Made by a program: the position numbers and the translations under genes. The notes under the pieces are model-generated. The model was not told where the DNA came from. It saw only the letters and a program-made list of their open reading frames with translations, and searched no databases. A stretch of DNA of 64,000 nucleotides, taken from assembly GCA_003280725.1 (NCBI GenBank), contig QCED01000005.1, positions 1 through 64,000 of the forward strand, in the 5' to 3' direction. Shown piece after piece: positions 1 through 10,724 of the stretch (its first letter is position 1; every line of letters begins with the position of its first letter). The stretch is from Prochlorococcus sp. AG-355-M18. GTDB lineage: Bacteria; Cyanobacteriota; Cyanobacteriia; PCC-6307; Cyanobiaceae.

Positions 1-2
1 AA

Positions 3-767
3 TCTAAACATATTTTTTTAAAAATTGATGATTTACGTTTTAAATATTTTACTGACAATAAACATGTCAGCTTATATGAAGCTCGAAATAAAGCATTGAA
101 TTTGGCAAAAGGAAAATATATTTGTTTTTTAGATGTAGATGATCAATGGATGCCCGAGAAACTAAAATCTCAAGTTGATATTATGCTCAGTAATCCTAAA
201 ATTGGCTTTTGTTATAGCGGATTTAAATTTTTATATGAGGGGAATATCAAATTAAGATCAGCTTATAGCAACGATAATTTAAAAAGTGGTCATATAACTT
301 CTTCTTTGCTTAAAAAATATAATGTTGGACTATTAACTTTAATGTTAAATAAAGAAATCATAGATTCTAACTCTCTTGAATTTGACAATCGATTTAATAT
401 AATCGGCGATTTGGATTTTGTTTTACGATTATCAAGGGTTAGTTTAGGGGTGCCTATTAAAAGTGACTTAGCAATTTATAGAAGTCATAAAAATAATTTA
501 AGTAGAAATATTTATTTAACTCTAAAAGAAAGAAAAATATGGCAAAATGAAATGCTATTTTCTAAACTTTTTAAAAAGAAAGAACTCCTACCATTTTTTT
601 ATGAAACTAAATACCTTGAATTTAGAAATGCAATTAACAATCAAAGATTTAAAAAATCTTTTAAACAATTATTTTTTTTAAAAGGCTCTTTCTTTTTAAA
701 AGGTATAGTAATATTAAGTTTTAGTTTAATAAAATTAGTTTTTAAGAATACCAAAAATTTTAATTAA
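3..767 (+). CDS. Glycosyltransferase family 2 (GT-A fold), 5' partial at window edge
   Basis: Frame stays open upstream of the listed Met to the window edge (SKHIFLKIDD...SLYEARNKALNLAKGKYICFLDVDDQW); ARNxAL...GKYIxFLDxDD motif. Confidence 0.85.
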   Translation, partial: SKHIFLKIDDLRFKYFTDNKHVSLYEARNKALNLAKGKYICFLDVDDQWMPEKLKSQVDIMLSNPKIGFCYSGFKFLYEGNIKLRSAYSNDNLKSGHITSSLLKKYNVGLLTLMLNKEIIDSNSLEFDNRFNIIGDLDFVLRLSRVSLGVPIKSDLAIYRSHKNNLSRNIYLTLKERKIWQNEMLFSKLFKKKELLPFFYETKYLEFRNAINNQRFKKSFKQLFFLKGSFFLKGIVILSFSLIKLVFKNTKNFN

Positions 768-799
768 CTATAAATAAGAAATAGAAGAAATTTTTAAAA

Positions 800-1672
800 A
801 TGAAATTACTTATATTTGGCTCAAATGGACTTGTTGGGAATACATTAACAAAATATTTTCTTGCAAAAAGGAATTTTGTAACATTGGGTGTAGTACGCGA
901 TGATTCTAAAATAAGTTTATTTCACAGAAACTATGAAAAAAATTTTATTACTTTAAAGAATTTTTTAAATTTTGATGGAATTGACAAAATAATTAATGGA
1001 TTCCAACCTGATTTTGTAATCAACTCTTGTGGAATAACAAATAAAATTAATTATAAAAAGGCTAATTTAGTTGAAAAATATATACAAATAAATTCTTTAT
1101 TTCCTCATAAACTATATGAAATTTGTAACAAGTACAAAATTAAACTAATTCATCTAAGCTCTGATTGTGTTTTTTCTGGGATAAAAGGTTTTTATAGTGA
1201 AAATGATTTTCCTGATCCAAAAGATATATATGGCAGAAGTAAATTAATTGGTGAATTAGATTATAAAAATAGCATCACTATTAGAAAATCAGTTATTGGG
1301 CACGAATTAGATACTAAAAAAGGTCTTTTAGAGTGGTTTTTAAGCGAAAAAGATGTTGTTAAGGGCTTTAAAAATGTAATTTTTTCTGGGATGACAGTAC
1401 TTGAATTGGCTAATTTAATCGAAAATTTTATTATTCCAAATAAAACTTTAAGTGGAATCTTTCATGTATCAGGAAATGCAATCTCAAAGTATGATTTATT
1501 AAAGATAATTGCGGAAGTCTACAGTAAATCAATTGATATTTGTTTAGATAAATCAATTAATATTGATAGGTCTTTAAATAGTTCAAAGTTTAACGAAATT
1601 ACAGGTTACAATGCCAAGCCATGGCCTATATTAATTAAGTCAATGTATGAGTTTAATTTATTAAATAAATGA
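800..1672 (+). CDS. RmlD-like sugar-nucleotide reductase (SDR extended; WbvR/RmlD type)
   Basis: MKLLIFGSNGLVGNTL Rossmann start, SSDCVFSG, YGRSKLIGE; overlaps next gene by ATGA. Confidence 0.8.
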   Translation: MKLLIFGSNGLVGNTLTKYFLAKRNFVTLGVVRDDSKISLFHRNYEKNFITLKNFLNFDGIDKIINGFQPDFVINSCGITNKINYKKANLVEKYIQINSLFPHKLYEICNKYKIKLIHLSSDCVFSGIKGFYSENDFPDPKDIYGRSKLIGELDYKNSITIRKSVIGHELDTKKGLLEWFLSEKDVVKGFKNVIFSGMTVLELANLIENFIIPNKTLSGIFHVSGNAISKYDLLKIIAEVYSKSIDICLDKSINIDRSLNSSKFNEITGYNAKPWPILIKSMYEFNLLNK

Positions 1673-2679
1673 ATTTAGAAGGAAAAGTATTTTTTATAAC
1701 AGGAGGTACTGGTTCTTTTGGAAGTACTGTATGTAATTTTCTTCTAAAAAAAGGTGTTAAAGAAATTCGAATTTTTAGTAGAGATGAAAACAAGCAATAT
1801 GAAATGAGAAAAAAAGTTAATGATTCAAGAGTTAATTTTTTGATTGGTGACGTAAGAAATTTTGATTCACTCTTAGAGGGTTGTTATGGAAGTGACTATG
1901 TTTTCCATGCTGCGGCATTAAAGCAAGTCCCATCATGTGAGTTTTATCCTTTAGAGGCTGTAAAAACTAATATTATTGGGACTGAAAATCTTTTAAAAGC
2001 AGCAACTATAAATAAAATAAAAAAAGTCGTACTTTTAAGTACCGATAAGGCTGTTTACCCAATTAATGCAATGGGTATATCTAAAGCTATGATGGAAAAA
2101 ATAATGCTTGCAAAGTCAATGCAAGATGATACTAAAATAATATTTTGTGCAACAAGGTATGGGAATGTAATGTGTTCAAGAGGATCTGTTATCCCTTTAT
2201 TTGTTAGTCAAATCAAAAGTAATCAGCCATTAACAATAACTGATCCTGGAATGACCAGATATCTAATGACATTAAATCAATCTGTCGATTTAGTTATGCA
2301 TGCATTTGATAAAGGAATAAAAGGTGATATTTTTGTTCAAAAGTCTTCATCTTCCACATTGGTTGATTTAGCTACTGCTTTAAAAAATATTTTCAATTAT
2401 GAAAAAGATAATTTAATTATTGGCACTAGACATGGAGAAAAGCTTTATGAATCCCTTTTATCTAGAGAGGAGATGTCTAGAGTTTTCGATCACGGCAAAT
2501 TTTATAGATTGCCTTCAGATAATAGATCTTTAAATTACAAATGTTATTTTGAAGAAGGGAAAGAGATCAATAAAAAATACCAGGAATACACATCACATAA
2601 TGCAAAAAGATTAACTGTTCCTGAGGTTGAGAAATTATTATTAAGTTTGGATTTTATTAAAAAAGCCCTAAAAAAATAA
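1669..2679 (+). CDS. CapE/FnlA/WbjB-type UDP-GlcNAc 4,6-dehydratase/5-epimerase
   Basis: FFITGGTGSFG, STDKAVYPINAMGISKAMMEK, RYGNVMCSRGSVIPLF, TRYLMTLNQSVDLV, GDIFVQKS. Confidence 0.88.
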   Translation: MNLEGKVFFITGGTGSFGSTVCNFLLKKGVKEIRIFSRDENKQYEMRKKVNDSRVNFLIGDVRNFDSLLEGCYGSDYVFHAAALKQVPSCEFYPLEAVKTNIIGTENLLKAATINKIKKVVLLSTDKAVYPINAMGISKAMMEKIMLAKSMQDDTKIIFCATRYGNVMCSRGSVIPLFVSQIKSNQPLTITDPGMTRYLMTLNQSVDLVMHAFDKGIKGDIFVQKSSSSTLVDLATALKNIFNYEKDNLIIGTRHGEKLYESLLSREEMSRVFDHGKFYRLPSDNRSLNYKCYFEEGKEINKKYQEYTSHNAKRLTVPEVEKLLLSLDFIKKALKK

Positions 2680-2725
2680 AATATATTTTTGAAATTAGTA
2701 TAAATCTAACTTTGGTATTTAAAAA

Positions 2726-3682
2726 TTAAAAATATGCTTTCTTAAACCAATCTATAGTTAAATTTATTCCATTTTCTAAACTTGTTTTTGGCTGCCATGA
2801 TAAATTTTCAATTGCTTTAGTTATATCTGGTTGTCTTTGAAGTGGGTCATCTTCAGGTAAAGGGTGGTAAATTAGCTTTAATTCAGGATTTATAAGTTGT
2901 TTTATTTTTTTAGCTAATTCAATTATCGTAAATTGTTCTGGGTTCCCAATATTTGTAGGTGAATTTAAATTTGAATCCATTAACTTTATCATGCCTTCTA
3001 TTAAATCATCAACATAACAAAATGATCGAGTTTGACTACCATCTCCATATATAGGTAATGGTTTTCCTTGGAGAGCTTGGAAAATAAAATTACTTATTAC
3101 TCTTCCGTCATCTGCTTTCATCCTTGGCCCATAAGTGTTGAAAATCCTTACAATTTTAATATTTAAATTATGTATTCTTCTGTAATCTGAACATAAAGTT
3201 TCTGCAATTCTTTTTCCTTCGTCATAGCAACTTCTTATACCTGTGGTATTAACTGATCCCCGATATGTTTCTGGCTGTGGATTTATTTCAGGATCCCCAT
3301 AAATTTCACTTGTGCTTGCAAGTAAGAAATCAGCTCCTACTCTTCTTGCTAAACCAAGCATATTATAGGTACCTAAAAAAATAGTCTTAGATGTTTTTAT
3401 TGGATTAGATTGATAATGTACCGGAGAAGCAGGACAAGCAAGGTGCCAAATTCTATCTACTTCGAGTTGAATAGAGTCTGTAACATCATGCCTAATTATT
3501 TCAAAGTTAGGATGATTAATCCATTGCTTTAAATTTGATCTTTCACCTGTGAAGTAATTATCTAAACTTATAACTTTTTCATTGTTTTTCATTAATCTAT
3601 CAATTAAGTGTGAGCCAAGGAATCCTGCTCCTCCAGTTACCAGATTCCTAGTTGTTTGTGAATTCTTATTCTTAAGATTCAT
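2726..3682 (-). CDS. UDP-glucuronate decarboxylase (UDP-xylose synthase family)
   Basis: [54 protein letters not shown]. Confidence 0.92.
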   Translation of the reverse strand: MNLKNKNSQTTRNLVTGGAGFLGSHLIDRLMKNNEKVISLDNYFTGERSNLKQWINHPNFEIIRHDVTDSIQLEVDRIWHLACPASPVHYQSNPIKTSKTIFLGTYNMLGLARRVGADFLLASTSEIYGDPEINPQPETYRGSVNTTGIRSCYDEGKRIAETLCSDYRRIHNLNIKIVRIFNTYGPRMKADDGRVISNFIFQALQGKPLPIYGDGSQTRSFCYVDDLIEGMIKLMDSNLNSPTNIGNPEQFTIIELAKKIKQLINPELKLIYHPLPEDDPLQRQPDITKAIENLSWQPKTSLENGINLTIDWFKKAYF

Positions 3683-3907
3683 GATAATTCTTAATTCGAG
3701 AATACTTGATTGAAAAAATTAAAAGATTTATATAAAATTGTGGGTTGTTAAAAAAAATTTTGCGAATTTTTTATCAGAATTAAGAACTATTTTTACAGAA
3801 TAATTTCATCAATTTAAGATGTTATAGTTAAATTTAGGTGAAAATAGTTCTATCAAAATTTAAACCACAAATTATTTATATTCTAGAATGCTAAAACAAA
3901 TATCCTT

Positions 3908-5332
3908 ATGAAAAAATATGATATCAGAAAAATTTGTTGCATTGGAGCTGGATATGTTGGTGGCCCAACAATGGCAGTATTTGCAAAGTATTGTCCAAAT
4001 ATAACAATTAATGTAGTAGATATTAATAAGAAAAGAATAGATGATTGGAATAGCAATAACCCTTTAAACTTTCCGATTTTTGAACCTGGATTAGACAAAT
4101 TGATTCTTAGTTTTAGAGATAAAAATCTTTTCTTTACAACAGATTTAGAAAAATCAATATCAGAAGCAGATATGGTTTTCATATCAGTTAATACGCCAAC
4201 AAAGACTAAAGGTGTTGGTGCGGGTAAGGCGAGTGATCTGAAATGGGTTGAAGCCTCTGCAAGGCAAATTGCAGAATTTTCAAAATCGCACACGATTGTT
4301 GTTGAGAAAAGCACTCTTCCTGTTAAAACTGCAGAAACAATCAAAAATATATTATCTAGTTCGCAAGATATTAGCTCTGTTGATAAGAAAACCTTCTCAG
4401 TCTTGTCAAATCCAGAGTTTTTATCAGAGGGCAACGCAATTAATGATTTGCAGTATCCAGATAGAGTGTTAATAGGTGGTGAAGATGAAAGTTCAATTAA
4501 TGCATTATCAAATCTTTATCTAAATTGGGTTCCAGAAAAAAAGATTTTGAAAACTAATATTTGGAGCTCAGAACTTTCAAAATTAACTGCGAATGCATTT
4601 CTCGCTCAAAGAATTTCCTCTATAAATTCAATATCAGCCTTATGTGAAGTTACTGGAGCTGATATTAAGCAGGTTTCAAAAGCTATAGGTATGGATACAA
4701 GAATAGGTCGAAAATTTTTAGCTTCTGGTCCTGGGTTTGGGGGAAGTTGTTTTCAAAAAGATATTTTAAATTTAATCTATTTATGTAATTATTATAAATT
4801 AGATGAGGTAGCTAATTATTGGAAAGGAGTAATTGATATTAATAATTGGCAGAAAGAAAGAATTTCTAAAATTATTGTTAATAATCTCTTTGGAAATGTA
4901 TCTGGTAAAAAAATTGCAATTTTGGGTTTCGCTTTTAAAGCAAATACTAATGATACAAGAGAATCTCCAAGCATTAGTATTTGTCAAGATTTAATCGAAG
5001 AAGGAGCGCATATTGCAATTTATGATCCCAAAGTTGAAAATTCTAAAATTGAAGATGATTTTAAAAAATTAAATAAAATTAATTTTGAGCAGTGTAGAGT
5101 AAATTGGGAAATTTGTTCATCTATTCAAGAAGCAGCTCTTGAAAGTGATGCAATAGTTGTTTTGACGGAATGGCAAGAATTCTTATACATAGACTGGAAA
5201 AGTTTGATAAATTCAATGCGAAAACCAGCTTGGCTTTTTGATACAAGGTCTTGTATCGATCATAATAAGGCTAAAAATGTTGGCTTCAATGTATGGGAAA
5301 TAGGTAATTCAGTTTCAATTAATAAATATTAA
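3908..5332 (+). CDS. UDP-glucose 6-dehydrogenase
   Basis: CCIGAGYVGGPTMAVFA, NPEFLSEGNAI, GPGFGGSCFQKDILNL catalytic Cys motif, GFAFKANTNDTRES. Confidence 0.95.
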   Translation: MKKYDIRKICCIGAGYVGGPTMAVFAKYCPNITINVVDINKKRIDDWNSNNPLNFPIFEPGLDKLILSFRDKNLFFTTDLEKSISEADMVFISVNTPTKTKGVGAGKASDLKWVEASARQIAEFSKSHTIVVEKSTLPVKTAETIKNILSSSQDISSVDKKTFSVLSNPEFLSEGNAINDLQYPDRVLIGGEDESSINALSNLYLNWVPEKKILKTNIWSSELSKLTANAFLAQRISSINSISALCEVTGADIKQVSKAIGMDTRIGRKFLASGPGFGGSCFQKDILNLIYLCNYYKLDEVANYWKGVIDINNWQKERISKIIVNNLFGNVSGKKIAILGFAFKANTNDTRESPSISICQDLIEEGAHIAIYDPKVENSKIEDDFKKLNKINFEQCRVNWEICSSIQEAALESDAIVVLTEWQEFLYIDWKSLINSMRKPAWLFDTRSCIDHNKAKNVGFNVWEIGNSVSINKY

Positions 5333-5351
5333 AATTTATTTTTTATTTATT

Positions 5352-5753
5352 ATGAAATTTGGTGGATTATTTTTTTTAAAAGAAACTAAATTAAGAAAAA
5401 ATAAGAAATTATTATTCATTTTTTATGGAATATTAAATACTTTTTTTACTAATATCCTATTGCAGGTAAGCTTATTTTTCTTCCCAATAATATTATCTAC
5501 TTTAATGAGTCAAATTTTTAATCTTAATTTTGGATATTATTTATATGGTAAAAAAGTTTTCCAAGTTAAATATTTCACAAAAAAACAATATTTAAAGTAC
5601 CTAATAAGTAATTTTATTATTTGGAATATCAACTGGATTTTCATAAGTTCTCTTATTTCTTACAATATTTCAAAGAATCTAGCGGCTTTTTTGGTAATAC
5701 CTTTTCTTGCTTTAATATCATTTATATATCAAAAGTATTTTATTTTTGTTTGA
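5352..5753 (+). CDS. Small GtrA-like membrane protein (putative polyprenyl-linked sugar flippase)
   Basis: 133 aa, ~4 hydrophobic segments, 'LNFGYYLYGKKVF' like GtrA; followed by a DPM1-type GT. Confidence 0.6.
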   Translation: MKFGGLFFLKETKLRKNKKLLFIFYGILNTFFTNILLQVSLFFFPIILSTLMSQIFNLNFGYYLYGKKVFQVKYFTKKQYLKYLISNFIIWNINWIFISSLISYNISKNLAAFLVIPFLALISFIYQKYFIFV

Positions 5754-5765
5754 TAATTCTGAAAG

Positions 5766-6506
5766 ATGAATTTATTACCTGAAAAAAATTTTCTAAACAT
5801 TGGACCAAATGATGATGAAATTTTATTATCTATTATTGTGCCTTGTTTTAATGAAATTCATACTATCAGCCAGGTGATAGAAAAAATTAAAGAATCACCA
5901 GTCAATAATAAAGAGATAATAATAATAGATGATTTCTCAAATGATGGTTCAAGGGAATTCCTAAATAATTTAAATGATGATTTGATTAATGTTATCTTCC
6001 ATAAAACTAATCAAGGAAAAGGTGCTGCTATAAATACTGGAATTAAATATGCTAGAGGCAAGATAATTATTATTCAAGATGCTGATCTAGAATATGACCC
6101 TAATGAATTTCCAAATATTATAAAACCAATTACGGATAATAAAGCTGATGTGGTTTATGGAAGTAGGTTTCAAGGTGGTCAACCTCACCGAGTAGTTTAC
6201 TTTTGGCATCGGGTTGGAAATGGTTTTCTTACTTTTTTAAGTAATATTTTTACAGATTTAAATTTATCTGATATGGAGACATGTTATAAAGCTTTTCGAA
6301 GTGAAATTATTAAAAATATAAGAATCGAAGAGAAAAGGTTTGGTTTTGAGCCAGAAATAACTGCAAAAATCTCGAAAAAGGATTATAGAATTTATGAAGT
6401 GGGAATTTCTTATTATGGAAGAACCTATAAAGAGGGAAAAAAAATTGGTTGGAAAGATGGTTTCCAGGCAATATGGTGTATTTTGAAATATAATTTATTC
6501 CGATAA
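5766..6506 (+). CDS. DPM1-type family 2 glycosyltransferase (polyprenyl-phosphate sugar synthase)
   Basis: LSIIVPCFNEIHTI...IIIIDDFSNDGSREFL...NQGKGAAINTGIKYARGKIIIIQDADLEYDP. Confidence 0.9.
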   Translation: MNLLPEKNFLNIGPNDDEILLSIIVPCFNEIHTISQVIEKIKESPVNNKEIIIIDDFSNDGSREFLNNLNDDLINVIFHKTNQGKGAAINTGIKYARGKIIIIQDADLEYDPNEFPNIIKPITDNKADVVYGSRFQGGQPHRVVYFWHRVGNGFLTFLSNIFTDLNLSDMETCYKAFRSEIIKNIRIEEKRFGFEPEITAKISKKDYRIYEVGISYYGRTYKEGKKIGWKDGFQAIWCILKYNLFR

Positions 6507-8279
6507 AATTTTCTTTTTGCAATATCTTATATTCTGTTGAGTTCTACTGAAGATGTTTCTTGTTGCTTTAATAGTATTTATAATTTCACAGTCATATTTT
6601 TTTTCGAGGCTTATATCTTCCCAAGCATTTACAATTTGGGTAACATTAAATTTTTTTAGACAAATTTCTTTTGATTTTTCTTGTCCATTAAACTTAAATT
6701 CATTTATACATCTATTCATCATATCTTTATCTATATAATTGGTGGGATAATAAAATCTAGTATTTCTGTCATCAAATAATATCGTTCCTTTCATTTTTTG
6801 ATCAATCAAACCAGAATTTTCATATCCATATGCAGAGAATTTCATATTTTTACTATATTCAAATGCAGTACTTAAATTTAAAAATATCGAAAAAATTAAA
6901 AGTATAATTGAGATAGATATTTGAATAATTATAGTAATGAAATGCAAATTTTTGAATATTAAACTTGTTCTTAATTTATCTAGAGAACTTACTTGATAGA
7001 ATAATAATATTAAAGGTGAAGAATAGTAATCTGGTCTGCCTTGACAGAAAAGCAATAATAAAAGAAGTTGTGAGATAAAGATTAAAAATAAAGAATTTTT
7101 CTTAAATTTATATTCTTTTATATTTTTAAAGATATAAGAAATAAAAATAAGGGATGTAAACATACCCAGTGATTGGCCAAGGTCACTTATTTTTGTAGGA
7201 ATAAATATATTTACAAAAAATAAATTTTCTCTTCTATAATTTCTTAACATTTTTGAAAATTCTATTATTTGAATATCATTTTTGTTAAAAATATTTGTAA
7301 ATAATGGAAAAGCAAAGTTATTATTTATGAAATGTCTACTAATTAATAATGATATTAAAATCAAAATTGATAATATAACTGTTTTACTTAGTATTATTTT
7401 CTTAAACAATTTGAATTGATTCGTTAATGAATTTTCATTTTTATAAAAGTAAAATATGATATCAAGTAAAATTGGGACAATAATTATTATTGAAGATATC
7501 TTGAAACATATGCAATTTAAAATTGATATTGCTAATAGTTTTAATGTTAAAAGAGATTTGTTTTCCCTCCATATAAGATATATAACAATAAGAGAAGACT
7601 CTCCCAGAAATATTGGTTTTCCAATTGTACTCCATTGAATAAAAGTTGGGATTGACAAAAACGCAACTAGGTAAAGATTATTTTTAAAATTCTTTGATAA
7701 AAATAAAACTAAAATCGGTAAATTTATTATTTGGAGAAGTCGTATTAACCAAATAGAGTTTTCTTGAATAAATGCTAAGTTTGCATAATCACCAATGCCA
7801 AGTAATCCTTGATGTAAGCCTCCATCAATAAAAAAACCTCCCCTTAGATAAAACTGAAATGGGTACCCTACATGATAATCTGCAGCATCAGGATGATTTA
7901 TGGGACCTACTGAAGAAAATAAAATTATTGCTAATAGAAAACAAGATATACAAAGTAAAATTTTTTGGAATTTAGATGTATTGTGTTCTAAAAAGAAAAG
8001 GTTGATTTCATTAATTAAAAATTTTCTGGTTAAAAGTAATTTGCTTAAAGGATTTTGTGTTTTAAGAAGTGAAATTAATAAAAAACTTAAAGCAAAAATT
8101 AATACCGGGAATTGACTTAAACCAATTACTATTAAAACTAAAGATAGAAACCCTAATAATGCTTGTGCGAAAGAAAAAGTCGTAAAAATTAATGAGTAAA
8201 AAGATTTAAAATCTAATTCATTTTTTCTTGGAAATAAAATAAGAATTGATGCAAGCCAAATAATACTATATGAAATCAT
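6495..8279 (-). CDS. Multi-pass membrane protein, possible GT-C glycosyltransferase
   Basis: 594 aa, many TM segments, early loop 'GPINHPDAADYHVGYPFQFYLRGG'; sits in sugar cluster next to GtrA/GT2. Confidence 0.55.
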   Translation of the reverse strand: MISYSIIWLASILILFPRKNELDFKSFYSLIFTTFSFAQALLGFLSLVLIVIGLSQFPVLIFALSFLLISLLKTQNPLSKLLLTRKFLINEINLFFLEHNTSKFQKILLCISCFLLAIILFSSVGPINHPDAADYHVGYPFQFYLRGGFFIDGGLHQGLLGIGDYANLAFIQENSIWLIRLLQIINLPILVLFLSKNFKNNLYLVAFLSIPTFIQWSTIGKPIFLGESSLIVIYLIWRENKSLLTLKLLAISILNCICFKISSIIIIVPILLDIIFYFYKNENSLTNQFKLFKKIILSKTVILSILILISLLISRHFINNNFAFPLFTNIFNKNDIQIIEFSKMLRNYRRENLFFVNIFIPTKISDLGQSLGMFTSLIFISYIFKNIKEYKFKKNSLFLIFISQLLLLLLFCQGRPDYYSSPLILLFYQVSSLDKLRTSLIFKNLHFITIIIQISISIILLIFSIFLNLSTAFEYSKNMKFSAYGYENSGLIDQKMKGTILFDDRNTRFYYPTNYIDKDMMNRCINEFKFNGQEKSKEICLKKFNVTQIVNAWEDISLEKKYDCEIINTIKATRNIFSRTQQNIRYCKKKILSE

Positions 8280-9517
8280 TTGACTTTATAAATTTTTTTT
8301 TTGTTTATCTCTTTTATTATTATTTTATTCAGTTTATTTAATAATTTTTCTCTAGAAAATTCTCTTTCACAATATTCCTTACCGTTTTTGCCCATTTTTT
8401 TTAAATCATTTTTATTTAAATTGATCATTTTAAATATTATTTTTGATAGTTTAATATGGTCTCCAGGTTTGCATACTACTCCAGCATTTGCTTCTTTAAT
8501 TATATTTGCCCCTTCTCCTCCAATCATCCCAATTATTGGAATTCCTGATGAAAGATAAAATTGAATTTTGCCAGGGATGGTCATATTAAATACTTTTTTA
8601 TCCAATAATGTAACCAGTAAAGCATCTGCATGTAAAAAAAATGAATTCATTCTTTTTATTGGATAACTTTTATGTAGCTCAAAATATTGATTTAAATTTC
8701 TTTTTCTTATTTCTTTCTTTATCCAGTTTTTTTCACTACCTTCACCAATTAATATAATTCTAAATTTATTATTATTTTTTGAACTTAGTATTTCAACTGC
8801 TTTTATTAAATTTGGGAAATCTTGAGCTTTACCAATATTACCAGCAAATAATATTGTAAAAATTTTCTTATTTTTTATTTCAATAGCTGGCTTTGTTTCT
8901 TTTTTAAATAATTCAGAATCTCCCCATGATGGGAAATAAGATGTATTTCTTGCTGATGGATAACTATTAATTTCTTTCAAGATTTTTTTCGATTGAGCTA
9001 AAATTAAATCACATCTTCCATAAATCCAATTAACTAAAGTTTTTAAAAATCTTATTAGGAATTTATTTTTTATGATGTCTAGGGCCTCTAAAGTGTCTGG
9101 CCATAAATCTAAGACCCAAAAAATTTGAGGACATTTTTTTGTTTTAGAGTAAAAAGCTGAAGTTATTCCAATTGTTACAGGAGATAATTGGCAAGTAAAA
9201 ATAATATCAAAATTCGTTTTGCGGAGTTTAAAGTATCCAAGAAATATTGAACTAAATAAAAAGCTTAGATAATTGAGTATCAAGTTAAATTTATTTCTTT
9301 TTCTTGGCATGATTGGAACTCTTATTATTCTTGCTCCTTTATAGCGACTGTATTTAGCATTATTTTTTTTATATTCCTTATAGATATCTCCATTAGGATA
9401 ATTTGGATAACCTGTGAGGACAGTAAGCTCATGGCCTGATTTTACTAAATCTTCAGTAAGTTCATTTATACGAAAATTCTCTGGCCAAAAGTATTGCGAA
9501 ATAATAAGTATTTTCAA
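8276..9517 (-). CDS. WbuB-like family 4 glycosyltransferase (N-acetyl-aminodeoxyhexose transferase type)
   Basis: MKILIISQYFWPENFRINELTEDLVKSGHELTVLTGYPNYP; IFWVLDLWPDTLEAL. Confidence 0.85.
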   Translation of the reverse strand: MKILIISQYFWPENFRINELTEDLVKSGHELTVLTGYPNYPNGDIYKEYKKNNAKYSRYKGARIIRVPIMPRKRNKFNLILNYLSFLFSSIFLGYFKLRKTNFDIIFTCQLSPVTIGITSAFYSKTKKCPQIFWVLDLWPDTLEALDIIKNKFLIRFLKTLVNWIYGRCDLILAQSKKILKEINSYPSARNTSYFPSWGDSELFKKETKPAIEIKNKKIFTILFAGNIGKAQDFPNLIKAVEILSSKNNNKFRIILIGEGSEKNWIKKEIRKRNLNQYFELHKSYPIKRMNSFFLHADALLVTLLDKKVFNMTIPGKIQFYLSSGIPIIGMIGGEGANIIKEANAGVVCKPGDHIKLSKIIFKMINLNKNDLKKMGKNGKEYCEREFSREKLLNKLNKIIIKEINKKKIYKVK

Positions 9518-9524
9518 GTTTTTA

Positions 9525-10652
9525 TTAATATTTTTTCCATATGTTTCTATGAATATAATCTGTGTAGCTAATAATTATTCTTAATATTTTTTCTGAAACA
9601 TTATTCACACTATAGTCTTTTACTAGATTTAAGCTTCTATCTTTATCTATTTTTTGCGAGGATAATATTTCCATAGCCTGAATCACCCTATTAAGGTTAA
9701 CTCCAGTCATCATAACAGAGCTTTCCTCCATTGCTTCAGGTCTTTCATGTGCCTCTCTGATATTTAAAGCAGGGAAATTTAATATAGATGATTCTTCGTT
9801 GATTGTTCCACTATCAGAAAGTACAGTTTTAGAATTTATTTGTAAATTAATATAATCTGAAAAACTAAGAGGCTTTAATAGAATTATTTTCTCATTAAAA
9901 AAATAGTCTTTATCTTTAAGTTTATTTCTTGTTCTAGGATGTGTAGAAACTATAATTGGCAAATTGTATTTTTTTTCGAGAGCATTAATTATATCAACAA
10001 TCATTTTTAAATTTTTTGTATCAACATTTTCTTCTCTATGAAAGCTAGCAAGAAAATAATTTCTTTTTTTTAAATTAAGACTAGAAAGAATCGTGGATTT
10101 ATTTATTTTATTTTTATAGAAATTTAAAACTTCAAACATTGGGCTCCCAACTTTAATAACCATATCTTTTGCAATGCCTTCATTTAATAAATATTCCCTC
10201 GCGATAGAACTATAAGTTATGTTGATATCAGCGGTATGATCAACAATTTTTCTGTTTACTTCCTCTGGTACTCTCATATCAAAACATCTGTTACCAGCCT
10301 CATAATGGAAAGTGGGTATTTTCCTCTTTTTTGCAGCAATTATGGACATACAACTATTTGTATCTCCTAAAACTAGTAAAGCTTCTGGTTTTATTTCCTC
10401 TAAAAGTTGGTCAACTTTAATTAATAATTTTCCAATAGTTCTAGAGGGACTTACGTCTGCTGAGTTTAAAAAATAATTTGGCTGCCTTATCTCTAAATCT
10501 TCAAAAAATATTTCATTAAGTTCATAATCATAATTTTGTCCTGTATGAACTAATATGTGATCTGTGAATATATCCAATTTTGCAATAATTCTAGATAATC
10601 TTATTATTTCTGGTCTAGTACCAATAATTGTCATTACTTTTAATTTATTCAT
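9525..10652 (-). CDS. UDP-N-acetylglucosamine 2-epimerase family (WecB/CapG/FnlC type)
   Basis: KVMTIIGTRPEIIRLS, HTGQNYDYELNEIFFEDL, VLGDTNS, HYEAGNRCFD, SDSGTINEESS. Confidence 0.93.
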   Translation of the reverse strand: MNKLKVMTIIGTRPEIIRLSRIIAKLDIFTDHILVHTGQNYDYELNEIFFEDLEIRQPNYFLNSADVSPSRTIGKLLIKVDQLLEEIKPEALLVLGDTNSCMSIIAAKKRKIPTFHYEAGNRCFDMRVPEEVNRKIVDHTADINITYSSIAREYLLNEGIAKDMVIKVGSPMFEVLNFYKNKINKSTILSSLNLKKRNYFLASFHREENVDTKNLKMIVDIINALEKKYNLPIIVSTHPRTRNKLKDKDYFFNEKIILLKPLSFSDYINLQINSKTVLSDSGTINEESSILNFPALNIREAHERPEAMEESSVMMTGVNLNRVIQAMEILSSQKIDKDRSLNLVKDYSVNNVSEKILRIIISYTDYIHRNIWKKY

Positions 10653-10724
10653 TTTTGCAATTTTTTATAAACTTCTAAAACGAATTATAAAATACTTTAA
10701 GAAGTCTTTTAGCTAAAAAAATAT

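Noticed and set aside
3883-4434. 183-aa minus-strand ORF
   Set aside because: Antisense to the strongly supported UDP-glucose dehydrogenase; no recognisable domain.
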